Positions 23,134-31,750 of a stretch of DNA of 61,436 nt are shown piece after piece. The notes beneath the pieces are model-generated. The model was not told where the DNA came from, did not search any database, and worked only from the letters and a program-made list of their open reading frames with translations. Location of the stretch: contig JAJSLK010000075.1 in NCBI GenBank assembly GCA_021272165.1, positions 1-61,436 on the forward strand. The letters are read 5' to 3'. The DNA is from Methylacidiphilales bacterium (lineage in GTDB: Bacteria; Verrucomicrobiota; Verrucomicrobiia; Methylacidiphilales; UBA1321). The position numbers were made by a program, and so were the translations under genes. Within the stretch, counting starts at the first letter, position 1. Each line of letters starts with the position of its first letter.

Positions 23134-23147
23134 CTCCTTTAAAGGAG
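23134..23147. promoter_or_regulatory. operator palindrome CTCCTTTAAAGGAG
   Basis: A perfect 14-bp palindrome lying over the ribosome-binding region of the GH38 gene. The same core CCTTTAAAGG recurs at 23289-23302 before the divergent regulator. The most likely protein partner is the AraR-type regulator at 23336. Confidence 0.7.
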
Positions 23148-23272
23148 TTGGCAAAAACTCATCTGCTTCTGAAAATAATCAAATCGAAGCGGCTTCGAGT
23201 CGATTTTTGACCCTTTTTTGCGTTAGTTTTTACCCTTGAGTAGCTTTCGAGGCAAAAATTTAATTGACGACG

Positions 23273-23302
23273 CCTTAAAGGTAAACTACCCCTTTAAAGG
23301 GG
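23273..23302. promoter_or_regulatory. operator CCCCTTTAAAGGGG plus partial copy CCTTAAAGG
   Basis: A perfect 14-bp palindrome at 23289-23302, 33 bases before the regulator ATG, preceded at 23273-23281 by a shortened copy CCTTAAAGG. Together with the palindrome at 23134 this gives two perfect sites and one partial site in the divergent promoter region, a layout suited to repression of both directions. Confidence 0.7.
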
Positions 23303-23335
23303 ATTTTTTGGCCAGATTAGAACCCTGTAAATACT

Positions 23336-24463
23336 ATGCCAATGCTTCTGGGCAACCTTCCCTCCAGCGAGCTGCTTCAGCAGATCGTTTTGGACACCAA
23401 CCGCAAGCAGCCGCTTCATGTGCAACTGAAGACCTCTCTGGAGCGGTTGATTAGTGAGAATTTTGACGATGCGACCCGTTTTTTCTCCGAAGCGCAGTTG
23501 ATTGAAAATCTCCGGATTTCCCAAGGCACTGTCCGGCGGGCCCTGGCCGAACTGGCGGCGGACGGCCTGCTGGAAAAGAAACCCGCCCGCGGCTCCATCG
23601 TGCGGAAGCGGAGCCAGAAGTCGGGGCTGCGAAACCTGGCCGTCTTCCTCCCGGAATACTTCTCCTCGAATATTACTCAGATCCTGACGCTTTTGAATGT
23701 CGAGTGCCTGAATCGCCACATTCACCTGCAACCTTTTTACACCCACCGCGGCGAGCGGCTGATCCACGCCTATCGCCAGCTCAGCTTTCTGCCGCATGAG
23801 GGAGCAGTGGTTCTTTTGGCCAACTCGCCGCCGGCAACCACGGAGCTCGCCTCCGCCTTTGGAGACAAGGGCTATACCTGCATCGTCGTTGATACGCTGC
23901 TCAAGAGCACGGCGCATAAGTTCGTCGGCGTGGACAACAAGGCCGGCATCGATCTGGGGCTGGACCATCTCGTGGGGCTGGGACATCGCACGATCGCCCT
24001 GCTGGTCAATGAGCCGGAGGCCCATGAGAACGTACAGGAACGAGTCAATGCGTTCCAGGCGTACGGACGAAGCCATCCCTCGCTGGGCATGCGCGTTTAT
24101 CATACCGGGATCGACATCTGGGAGAACTCGGGCGTCGGGGCGCTGAAGGTGATGGAGGAGATCTGGAATACGCAGCCGCGGCCGACAGCGCTTTTCGCCG
24201 TTTCCGACACCGGCGCTACCGCCGCAATCCAATGGCTGCAAAAGAGGAAGATCCAGGTGCCGGAGGATATTTCGGTGCTGGGTTTCGACGGATCGGATAT
24301 CGGCGCGATGATTCATCCCGCTCTTTCCTCGGTGACCAATCCTTTCCTGGCCATGTCGGAGGCGATTTTCAATATTTTAGACGAATCCACACCGGAGCCA
24401 CGACGGGTCTTCATGGCTCCTTCACTCGTTATTCGGGAAAGCACCAGCACACCACCGGCATGA
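23336..24463 (+). CDS. AraR-type regulator: GntR winged helix fused to a LacI-like sugar-binding domain
   Basis: 375 residues. Residues about 20-88 form a GntR winged helix (PLHVQLKTSLERLI, LRISQGTVRRALAELAADGL, then a basic wing). The rest is a periplasmic-binding-protein fold like LacI effector domains (FVGVDNKAGIDLGLDHLVGL, SVLGFDGSDIGAMIHPALSS). AraR of Bacillus has the same architecture and represses sugar genes until the sugar binds. Divergence from GH38-GH2 and shared palindromes suggest it controls them, perhaps with a mannoside or galactoside as ligand. Its stop overlaps the next gene by four bases. Confidence 0.9.
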   Translation: MPMLLGNLPSSELLQQIVLDTNRKQPLHVQLKTSLERLISENFDDATRFFSEAQLIENLRISQGTVRRALAELAADGLLEKKPARGSIVRKRSQKSGLRNLAVFLPEYFSSNITQILTLLNVECLNRHIHLQPFYTHRGERLIHAYRQLSFLPHEGAVVLLANSPPATTELASAFGDKGYTCIVVDTLLKSTAHKFVGVDNKAGIDLGLDHLVGLGHRTIALLVNEPEAHENVQERVNAFQAYGRSHPSLGMRVYHTGIDIWENSGVGALKVMEEIWNTQPRPTALFAVSDTGATAAIQWLQKRKIQVPEDISVLGFDGSDIGAMIHPALSSVTNPFLAMSEAIFNILDESTPEPRRVFMAPSLVIRESTSTPPA

Positions 24464-25278
24464 ATGCCGACGAAATGACCATGCAAAACATTTCTTCATC
24501 GATGACTTGTCCAACGACACCAACGCCCACCCGGGTCGCACGCTCCGCGCGGCATCGGTCAATCCAGGCCTTCACGCTGGTCGAGCTTCTGGTGGTCATC
24601 GCGATCATCGTGCTCCTGACCGCGATTGCGGTGCCGGTTCTTCCTTCGCTCATGAAATCGAACCAGTTCGACGCCAATGTCTCGACGCTCGCCGGGATCA
24701 TGGAACAGGCCCGGGAAACAGCGATTTCGAACAACACCTTTGTCTGGGTGGCATTCAATGAACCTTCCACGACCAGTCCTGGGAATGGAATCTGGGTCGC
24801 CTCGATCAAATCTGCCGATGGCACCGATCCCGTGACGCAAAGCGGAGGCAACAGCGGCTGGTTAACCCCGCTAACCATTCCCAATTCCAATCCCAATCTT
24901 CAGTTATTAAGCAAAATTCAGAATCTCCCCGGAATCAAAGTTGTCGATTGGGATCAAATCACGGCACCAGTGAAAAATAACGGCCTCACCCCCCCCACCC
25001 CCCCCACGAGTCCAACCTATCTTCAGGGAAGCACCAAAACTACGGAAGGACCACTGGGATGGACGGTCACCCCCGCCCAATATACCGCTGGGTACAATTC
25101 AACTACGGGTATTTTCAATCAGGCCGTTGAGTTTACCCCTGACGGTGAAGCCCATGTGGTCGCCTGGAACAGCAATATCCAGTTCGGAATGGTTTCGAGT
25201 ACGAGCTCGGCTACCAATAATGTGGCTTTGTTAAATCTCTCCCGGCTTACCGGAAAACTGACCGTTTATCGGAACTGA
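24460..25278 (+). CDS. pseudopilin, probable Verru_Chthon cassette protein D
   Basis: A 272-residue protein with a type IV prepilin signal: a basic leader, then AFTLVELLVVIAIIVLL with the usual Glu at +5, a membrane helix, and a soluble domain starting LAGIMEQARETAISNN. This fits cassette protein D, a family found next to proteins A-C in Verrucomicrobium and Chthoniobacter. The ATG at 24460 overlaps the regulator's stop (ATGA), an unusual coupling. Codons near 24989-25005 form two C8 runs encoding Pro-rich sequence. Function is unknown; a pseudopilus or envelope assembly is inferred. Confidence 0.8.
   Translation: MNADEMTMQNISSSMTCPTTPTPTRVARSARHRSIQAFTLVELLVVIAIIVLLTAIAVPVLPSLMKSNQFDANVSTLAGIMEQARETAISNNTFVWVAFNEPSTTSPGNGIWVASIKSADGTDPVTQSGGNSGWLTPLTIPNSNPNLQLLSKIQNLPGIKVVDWDQITAPVKNNGLTPPTPPTSPTYLQGSTKTTEGPLGWTVTPAQYTAGYNSTTGIFNQAVEFTPDGEAHVVAWNSNIQFGMVSSTSSATNNVALLNLSRLTGKLTVYRN
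24989..25005. repeat. double C8 homopolymer tract inside the pseudopilin gene
   Basis: Eight C, one A, eight C, inside the reading frame of the pseudopilin at a Thr-Pro-Pro repeat. Tracts of this length are prone to slipped-strand changes and would shift the frame. Confidence 0.85.
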
Positions 25279-25283
25279 CATTA

Positions 25284-25309
25284 GATTACATTGTAATTAC
25301 AAAGTAATC
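25284..25309. promoter_or_regulatory. 26-bp near-perfect inverted repeat between pseudopilin genes
   Basis: GATTAC-A-TTGTAATTACAA-A-GTAATC: perfect except for one A/A mismatch in each arm position. It starts five bases after the stop of the D-like gene and 28 bases before the B-like gene. It could be an operator or a transcript hairpin. Confidence 0.5.
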
Positions 25310-25336
25310 GCGCTATATTGTTAGAAAGCTCCCCCG

Positions 25337-25822
25337 ATGACCCCAAAAAAATTCAAAAAACAGACTGCATTCAGCCTGATCGAGGTGGTGGTCTCGATGG
25401 CGATTGTCGTATTCGCGGGATTCGCCCTGATCGGCCTACTGGGTTTGGGACTGCAAAATACCCAGGATTCCCGGCAGCGGCTGCAGGCCGCGTCGATTGC
25501 GGAGGCGATTTGTTCCACTCGTCGCGGAGCAGCAACGAACGATTTGACGTCAGTCCAGCCCAATTTCCCCCTGCCGCCGCTCAATCCCAGCTCCGGCAAT
25601 GCCAATAACCTGAATGGTCCTCCTTTTCTTTATCTATCCTGGGATGGAGCGATCACCAATCAGCCGAATGCCAGCTTTGGCCTTGTCTATAATGTCAACA
25701 GCACCGGGACGTCGCCCGGCTATGCCACAGCCTATATGTGTTTCTTCTGGCCGGCACAAGCCAATCCGACTAACGCAGCAACGGGACACTACGAAATCAC
25801 CACCACCTTCGGGTTGCCATGA
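25337..25822 (+). CDS. pseudopilin, probable Verru_Chthon cassette protein B
   Basis: 161 residues with prepilin motif AFSLIEVVVSMAIVVFAGFA and Glu at +5, followed by LLGLGLQNTQDSRQRLQAASIAEAI, like cassette protein B. The C-terminal half is rich in Asn/Gly/Pro as in secreted pseudopilins. Its stop overlaps the start of the next gene by four bases (ATGA). Confidence 0.75.
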   Translation: MTPKKFKKQTAFSLIEVVVSMAIVVFAGFALIGLLGLGLQNTQDSRQRLQAASIAEAICSTRRGAATNDLTSVQPNFPLPPLNPSSGNANNLNGPPFLYLSWDGAITNQPNASFGLVYNVNSTGTSPGYATAYMCFFWPAQANPTNAATGHYEITTTFGLP

Positions 25823-26763
25823 AAACGATCAGATCACAAAAAGAAACGTTATCGAATGGCTTTACCCTGGTCGAGCTCCTCACGGCTATAACTATTCTGA
25901 GCATCATTTTATTGGCGCTCGGCGCCGCCATGGGATTTGTCTCACGCCTTTGGCTTAACGGAGTCGGGACGGTTGATAATTTCACCAAGGCCCGCGTCAT
26001 CATGAATCTGTTGGATCGCGATATCCAGATGATGGTCATGCGCCCGGATATGGCGGCTTTTGTCGACAGTAATGGAGCTGCCGCATGCGCTTTCTATACC
26101 AATATTCAGGGAGACCAGGGAACGGCCACCCCCGATACGCGGACCATTTCGCTCGTGCAATATGTACTTAATCCTACGACAGGCTCAAGTGATGCGGCCC
26201 TAACAACCCTGGGCAGAATCAATTATGGGATGAATTTCACCGCCAATGGAGTTACACCCCAGCTTCTTCAGAGCGTGGTCGCGCCCTCACCGACTCCAAC
26301 ACCGGCTCTGCCGCCGCCCCCCTCCGCCACGAAGGACACAGATAATATCGCCTCCGGCGTCCTGATGTTTCAATGGCAATTCGTGGATGGCACAGGCGCC
26401 ATTCTCACCCCTCCCTATACCCCCAACACCCCCACTAGTCTTCCAGCCAATGTTCCTTTTTATTACGACTATACCACGCCGAGCGCTCCCTATAATCCGC
26501 ATGTGGTCGTTATCTCATTACTCGTCATCAGCAATGCGGCTTATACTATTGCCGAACAAACAGGCAAGATGTCGCAGATTACGGGAATTTTTAGTGGAAC
26601 ACCACCGATCAATGGGACCACCCCTGAGACCTATAGTCAGTATTGGAACAGCATTTTGCAGAATCCGCCCTCGACGTTTACCAGCCTCCCGGCCCAAGTT
26701 CGCGACGGAATCAAGGTTTTTGAACGCCATGTCCCGCTGCCCGTCGCCGTTACTTCCTCCTGA
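25819..26763 (+). CDS. pseudopilin, probable Verru_Chthon cassette protein C
   Basis: 314 residues; prepilin motif GFTLVELLTAITILSIILLA, then a helix and ARVIMNLLDRDIQMMVMRPD, the stretch typical of cassette protein C. The gene follows B with an ATGA overlap. The large protein A that completes the known cassette is not downstream: an AraC-type gene comes next. Confidence 0.78.
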   Translation: MKTIRSQKETLSNGFTLVELLTAITILSIILLALGAAMGFVSRLWLNGVGTVDNFTKARVIMNLLDRDIQMMVMRPDMAAFVDSNGAAACAFYTNIQGDQGTATPDTRTISLVQYVLNPTTGSSDAALTTLGRINYGMNFTANGVTPQLLQSVVAPSPTPTPALPPPPSATKDTDNIASGVLMFQWQFVDGTGAILTPPYTPNTPTSLPANVPFYYDYTTPSAPYNPHVVVISLLVISNAAYTIAEQTGKMSQITGIFSGTPPINGTTPETYSQYWNSILQNPPSTFTSLPAQVRDGIKVFERHVPLPVAVTSS

Positions 26764-26941
26764 CTTCAGTTAGCGGGTGGAAAATAAAATAGTCCGTTTG
26801 TCCTGATTGCGTGCTCGCAATTGATTAATTTCCTTCTTTTGATCGCTTGCTTTATTTCAAAAGATAAGCTGCTCATTGAAAGCATCTTAAGGTAGGACAA
26901 ACCTTATTGCTGCTTTCCTATAAAAATGACAAAATGAAAAG

Positions 26942-27910
26942 ATGGAGATCAAGTCCCGTCTTGTCTTCGAAGAAGCGACTCTTGGCATACCCGGACTCCA
27001 TTCGATTGGGCAATACGATTACGCTACGGCCAAGCCAGGCCTCCCGCCCCATCAGCATCGCGGTTGCGTGGAGATCAGCCTGCTGGTGAAGGGTTACCAA
27101 TCTTACCAAGTGGGCGGAAAAATTTACCATGTTAAGGGCGGTGAACAGTATATTTCCCTGCCCGGGGAGATTCATGACACAGGCAGCGAGCCACAGGAAA
27201 AGGGCATCCTGTATTGGCTGATCCTGAATGTGACGAAGCAGCGGGACAAATTTCTTTTCCTGGCCCCCCCGATGGCGCACAAGCTGACGGCTGACCTGCT
27301 GAACTTTCCGTTGCGTCATTTTGCAGCCTCGTACGAGAGCAGGGCCACGCTGGACAAGGCGTTCAAGGCCTTGCAGAAAATCCGGATTGCGGATGAATGT
27401 ACCGGTATTTTTCGCAATAACCGGACACTGCCGGCCTCATCGGCCAATGGCCACGGAGTTCATCGGCCTGATGCGGATGACTCTCTGGCCTTGATGGAGG
27501 CGGTCAGTCATCTCGTCTATTACATCTTGCAGACGATCCAAGCTTCGCGTTCGAATCCGCGCCCGCTTTCCCCGCCGATTCAGGCGAGTCTCGACTTCAT
27601 GAAGAAGAATGAGCGGGCATGGCTGAACGTGGCGGTGGCGGCCGAGCATGTCCATCTTTCCGAGTCGTACTTCAAGATCCTTTTTCGAGAGGAAATCGGC
27701 CTGCCGCCGGCCGAGTATATGTTGCACCGGAAAGTGGATGCCGCAAAAGTTTTGCTGAGGAAGCATCCCGCCAATGTCACCGAGGTGGCCTACAGCCTGG
27801 GGTTTTCGAGCTCTCAATATTTTGCCACGGTCTTCAAACGGTTTACGAGTCGTACGCCGTCCGAGTTTATCAGCGAGCGCAGTCCCGAACTGACTTTCAT
27901 GGTCGATTAG
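26942..27910 (+). CDS. AraC-family transcriptional regulator
   Basis: 322 residues. An N-terminal cupin-like ligand domain (PPHQHRGCVEISLLVKGYQ, then YISLPGEIHD) is followed by two C-terminal helix-turn-helix units at about 220-315 (LNVAVAAEHVHLSESYFKIL and VTEVAYSLGFSSSQYFATVF). Such proteins usually activate sugar-use genes. The nearest candidate target is the convergent GH94 gene. The start at 26942 has no strong Shine-Dalgarno; 178 bases upstream carry no gene. Confidence 0.92.
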   Translation: MEIKSRLVFEEATLGIPGLHSIGQYDYATAKPGLPPHQHRGCVEISLLVKGYQSYQVGGKIYHVKGGEQYISLPGEIHDTGSEPQEKGILYWLILNVTKQRDKFLFLAPPMAHKLTADLLNFPLRHFAASYESRATLDKAFKALQKIRIADECTGIFRNNRTLPASSANGHGVHRPDADDSLALMEAVSHLVYYILQTIQASRSNPRPLSPPIQASLDFMKKNERAWLNVAVAAEHVHLSESYFKILFREEIGLPPAEYMLHRKVDAAKVLLRKHPANVTEVAYSLGFSSSQYFATVFKRFTSRTPSEFISERSPELTFMVD

Positions 27911-28021
27911 CCAAGCCTCTGTTCAGATTTTTGGGAAAGATAAGCCCGTAGAATTCCTGCAATCACACGGGCGTTTCATCAGATTCGCAAGATTTAGATT
28001 ACGCCATTTCCACCCGGTCCT

Positions 28022-30400
28022 TCACCCCATCAATACGTGGACATTGTAGGATTCCTTGCCTTGCGTTATCGGAATGAGCGTGTCGCCAATGATTTTTCCA
28101 TCAACCGTGATCTTTTTCACGCCCTTTTCGACATGATCCGGATTGCTGACAGTGATGTGATAAACGGCCCCGCGAAAGCTGCGCTTGGCTTGAAATCCAT
28201 CCCAGTCGGGATTGATGCAGGGATCGATTCTTAGGCCGTTATATTCAGGCCGTATGCCTATAATCCAATCCGTCACACTTCGAAAAGACCATCCTGCGGT
28301 CCCGGTCGTCCATGGATACCATCCTTCTCCCGGTCGCTGGGCGTCCGGTCCGTTGATATACTGGCAGAAGACATAGGGTTCGATTTTTGCCAGTTCGATG
28401 TCCTCGGCGTTTCTGGAAAACGGCGAGAAGCTGCGGTATAAACGATGGGCTTCTTTTCCTCTTCCATATTTTGCCTTGGCGATGACCGCAAAGGCGTTTC
28501 CATGGGAGAAAACCGAACCGTTTTCCTTGGTTCCAGGCTCAAATTTCGAAAGGGATCCCAAGTCCAATTTCGTTTTGGAAGAATAAGCCGGCGTGTGGAG
28601 GATGTAGCCTTTCTCCGTCAACAGGGCCGCGTCCGCCGCCTTCAGGCTCTTGTCTATTCTATCCTTATCCGTGATTTCGGAAATAATCGCCCACATCTGT
28701 GGATTGAGATAGATTTTCCCTTCCTCACAGTCCTTATTCCCAAGCATGATTCCTTCATCCGTAAAGGCCCTGACAAAATAATCGCCATTCCAGGCGTGGG
28801 TGTTGAAGCTGGCTTTCAAGCTTTTTCGCTCCTCCCTGTAGCTTTCAATTTCCCCGCCGGTCTTCCCGGCGGCGGTAAACAAGTCCACCGCTTCGCCGAG
28901 CACATAGTAAAAGAACTCGGCCAGCCAGACGCTTTCTCCTTTCCCCTCCTTGCCGATATTGGACAAGGCATCATTCCAGTCTCCGAACTTAATCAACGGC
29001 AGATCGTGCGGGCCCTTGCGATGGAGAACGGCATTCATGCCGTTTATCAAATGTTCGTAAATGCTCCCTGAGCCACCATCCATATAGGGCGCGATGACAT
29101 CCAGAACCGCGAAATCTCCCGTTTCCTTGACATAGTCATTCACCACAAAAAGATACCAGAGCAGGTAATCGGATTTGTCTGCCTCCGATCCTTTATAGCC
29201 GATTTCCACGCGCAGCGTCAGGTGGGAGGGCGTTCCGTCCTTCTTGATGTATTGCGCCAGGTTGATGATCGTTTCCCTCGCCTTTCCAGGAAGAACCGGA
29301 ATGATCCCGAAGAGGTCCGTGGCCACATTGCGAAAAATAGGGCCGCCGCTACAACCATACAACGAAATGAATGTCCGCCAGGTCAGGGCATTGATCAACG
29401 ACTGATACTTGATCCAATAGTTGCTTTCCGCGTTCAATGCGGCGTCGGGCGTATGGATCGTCGATGTCTCCAGCAAAGATCGCCAGTGATCCTTCGTCTG
29501 CTGAAAACTCGCTTCACTTGCCTTGAGGCTTTTATCCACCGGCGCGCGTTCTCCCTTCTTCGCAACGCCAAATGTCAGGGCCAGAGTTTGCGACTCGCCG
29601 CCTTCAAGATCAAACTTCCAACCATAGGAAACGATGGCCTGGCTGCCGATGGAAAGATCCTTCTTGAAATGACCGCCGCTGACCGTTTCGGGGTTGTGGA
29701 TGGATCGGCACCGCCCCAGGAAACTATCCTTGGAAAGGTCGTAGGCGAGAGGGTCCATGCTTGCATAGGAATAGAAGGAATAAGGCCATTCAAAAAAGTT
29801 GCCCTCGATGCCCTGATTTCTTGAACGGTTGATGGTCAGTACGCCATCTTCCCAATGGACTTGATTGAAGAGGTTGTAATCAATGGGGCCAAATCGGTAA
29901 AAAATCAGGCTTCCAAGAATCAGTTCACAATAGGAATAGAGGCTTAAGGATCTCTTCCGTGTTCCCTTATTCGTCAAGCGCACAATCCACTTTTCCTCGT
30001 TCTTATCCAAAGGCACAAAATAGCTTATGGATGTTTCCACGTCGTGAGAAACCGTAGTGAGGGTCGTGTATCCCGGAGCATGTCGGGCCTCAAAAAAATC
30101 CGGGGCCTGCATGGATGGCGTAACGGTCGGATTCCAATATTCCCCCGTGTCGTTGTCGCGCAGAAACAAATACCTTCCCGGCAGCGGTTCGATCAAGTCG
30201 AGTTTTCCAACGTAAAGAATCTGGTTGTATAAGGAATCGATATGAAACGAAAATCCGGCACCAACCTGGGTGACCATTGCCGTGTAATCACCATTGGTCA
30301 GATAATTGCTCCATGGGCGCGGCGTGTCAAAACGCTTGATGATGACTTCCCTGCCATCATCCGATAATGAGATATAAGGTGATTTGTCGAAGATTTTCAT
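28022..30400 (-). CDS. glycoside hydrolase family 94 phosphorylase (cellobiose/chitobiose phosphorylase-like)
   Basis: About 792 residues from ATG 30400 (KIFDKSPYISLSDDGREVI); an upstream ATG at 30418 adds six residues. The family layout is clear: an N-terminal beta-sandwich (PWSNYLTNGDYTAMVTQVGAG), helical linker, the (alpha/alpha)6 barrel with the general-acid Asp in KFGDWNDAL, and C-terminal GEGWYPWTTGTAGWSFRSV. GH94 enzymes split beta-glucosides with phosphate, saving ATP. The substrate (cellobiose, cellodextrin, laminaribiose, chitobiose) cannot be decided. Base composition is visibly less GC-rich than the GH2/GH38 genes, a hint of separate origin. Confidence 0.92.
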   Translation of the reverse strand: MKIFDKSPYISLSDDGREVIIKRFDTPRPWSNYLTNGDYTAMVTQVGAGFSFHIDSLYNQILYVGKLDLIEPLPGRYLFLRDNDTGEYWNPTVTPSMQAPDFFEARHAPGYTTLTTVSHDVETSISYFVPLDKNEEKWIVRLTNKGTRKRSLSLYSYCELILGSLIFYRFGPIDYNLFNQVHWEDGVLTINRSRNQGIEGNFFEWPYSFYSYASMDPLAYDLSKDSFLGRCRSIHNPETVSGGHFKKDLSIGSQAIVSYGWKFDLEGGESQTLALTFGVAKKGERAPVDKSLKASEASFQQTKDHWRSLLETSTIHTPDAALNAESNYWIKYQSLINALTWRTFISLYGCSGGPIFRNVATDLFGIIPVLPGKARETIINLAQYIKKDGTPSHLTLRVEIGYKGSEADKSDYLLWYLFVVNDYVKETGDFAVLDVIAPYMDGGSGSIYEHLINGMNAVLHRKGPHDLPLIKFGDWNDALSNIGKEGKGESVWLAEFFYYVLGEAVDLFTAAGKTGGEIESYREERKSLKASFNTHAWNGDYFVRAFTDEGIMLGNKDCEEGKIYLNPQMWAIISEITDKDRIDKSLKAADAALLTEKGYILHTPAYSSKTKLDLGSLSKFEPGTKENGSVFSHGNAFAVIAKAKYGRGKEAHRLYRSFSPFSRNAEDIELAKIEPYVFCQYINGPDAQRPGEGWYPWTTGTAGWSFRSVTDWIIGIRPEYNGLRIDPCINPDWDGFQAKRSFRGAVYHITVSNPDHVEKGVKKITVDGKIIGDTLIPITQGKESYNVHVLMG

Positions 30401-30744
30401 TTTATTACAGGTGTGCATCCCAAGCTTCTGAATGAACAGCGGCGACTGTAAGCGGAATGACCGTCAAAATGGCGGTCGCACCAACACTTTCAAATCCTGC
30501 TCCTGTTCGAATTCTTTGAAAAAAGGGAACGGTCATGGCTTGATCCAAATGGCAATCAAACACGGGAGAAGACTTGCCTGTCTACTGGGTAAAGTCAATT
30601 TTTCCCCGTTCCCAAATTCCTGACCTTGCCCCATTTTGAATGGCACGACCCACCCGGCAGGTCCATGGAATGAAAGGCCAGAAAAGGAGTGATACTAGAA
30701 ATTTCATGTGCAGGGTGTTGGGCGGTTATTGTATCCTGAGACTC
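30401..30744. other. intergenic stretch with a possible REP/RAYT-like remnant
   Basis: About 340 bases. GGGAACGG near 30525 is mirrored by CCGTTCCC near 30609, and CCTGACCTTGCCCC is followed by ATGGCACGACCCACCCG at 30640. That order resembles the upstream region and first codons of REP-associated tyrosine transposases, but the conserved HVxxRG motif does not follow, so at most a scrap remains. Nothing else could be supported. Confidence 0.3.
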
Positions 30745-31392
30745 ATGACTCAGAAAGCATGTACCCTTCGACAAAAGGTGACCAAGAACATCCAGTGTAA
30801 TTACCTCCTATTTCTTCCCCAAAGTTACGATCAAACCAAGAAAAGGTGGCCATTGATTTTATTCCTACACGGGATGGACGAAAGTGGAGATGACCTCAGT
30901 CTGGTGAAGAAGCATGGTCTGGCCAAAATTGTTGAAGAAAAGCTGGACTTTCCTTTTGTTGTGGTGTCACCCCAGTGTCCGAGGGATGAGTGGTGGTCAA
31001 CGGATGCGTTGGTCAGCCTTTTAGACACGGTGGAGAAAAATTACCGGATTGATAAAAAGCGAGTATACGTCACTGGTCTCAGCATGGGAGGGTATACCAC
31101 TTGGCAGTTAGCCATCGAGCATCCCCATCGATTTGCTGCCATTGCTCCGATCTGTGGGGGCGGAAATCCTTACCTGGCCTATAAGATCAAGCAGCTACCT
31201 ATCTGGGTATTTCATGGCGCAAAGGACAAGGCCGTTCCTATCGCCGAGTCTCGTGAAATGATATCCGCTTTGCGCAAGCAAGGCGGCAACATTCGTTTCA
31301 CGATTTATCGTAATGGTGGCCACGATTCTTGGAGTAAAACCTACCAAAACGAAAAACTGTATGATTGGTTTCTATCCCATAGCCGAAGCTGA
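30745..31392 (+). CDS. alpha/beta-hydrolase, PHB-depolymerase/dienelactone-hydrolase-like esterase
   Basis: About 215 residues. The fold reads LILFLHGMDESGDDL (oxyanion loop), YVTGLSMGGYTTWQLA (nucleophile Ser in GxSxGG), IWVFHGAKDKAVP (Asp) and NGGHDSW (His). Such proteins are esterases or feruloyl/acetyl esterases of the phospholipase/carboxylesterase group. No signal peptide is evident from ATG 30745. ATG 30706, in frame, adds 13 residues after AAGGAG at an over-long 16-base spacing. The A/T-richer composition matches the neighbouring accessory stretch. Confidence 0.85.
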   Translation: MTQKACTLRQKVTKNIQCNYLLFLPQSYDQTKKRWPLILFLHGMDESGDDLSLVKKHGLAKIVEEKLDFPFVVVSPQCPRDEWWSTDALVSLLDTVEKNYRIDKKRVYVTGLSMGGYTTWQLAIEHPHRFAAIAPICGGGNPYLAYKIKQLPIWVFHGAKDKAVPIAESREMISALRKQGGNIRFTIYRNGGHDSWSKTYQNEKLYDWFLSHSRS

Positions 31393-31479
31393 CAACAATA
31401 ACAGAGGATTGCCGCAAAAAGGGCGATAGTATAAGAAGTCTTGTTTGGGCCACATTGACGGCATCGCCATTTGTGACAC

Positions 31480-31750
31480 CCGCATGGTGCAGCAGAACCG
31501 CGAACGAATGCGGGCCAAAAGCTCCTCGAAACTAAACGGCTTCGCCATTCACGGAGTAATTCCAAGCCGTCGCCATCCCGCAGGCCCAAGTCCATGACGA
31601 TGACATCGTAGGGATTGTCTGTCCGCCAGGGCGTCCGGGGCCTCCTGGCAACTGCAAACCCAGGTGGCGGCATGGGCCATTTCCTCCAAACCACGCGAGA
31701 TAAACTGACCAACTCTTCTCTCGTCTTCAACAAAGATTTGATCATTCCAC
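31480..31750 (-). pseudogene. decayed OmpR-type response regulator
   Basis: The minus strand from about 31745 reads IFVEDERRVGQFISRGLEEM, closely matching the start of the intact regulator at 54450. After about 40 codons the frame shifts and continues as YDVIVMDLGLRDGDGLELL, then at a second break as KPFSFEELLARIR. About 30 residues of the receiver domain are missing between these last two parts, and the DNA-binding domain is gone. The paralogous match across three frames shows a broken gene rather than a short protein. No intact kinase gene lies beside it. Confidence 0.85.
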
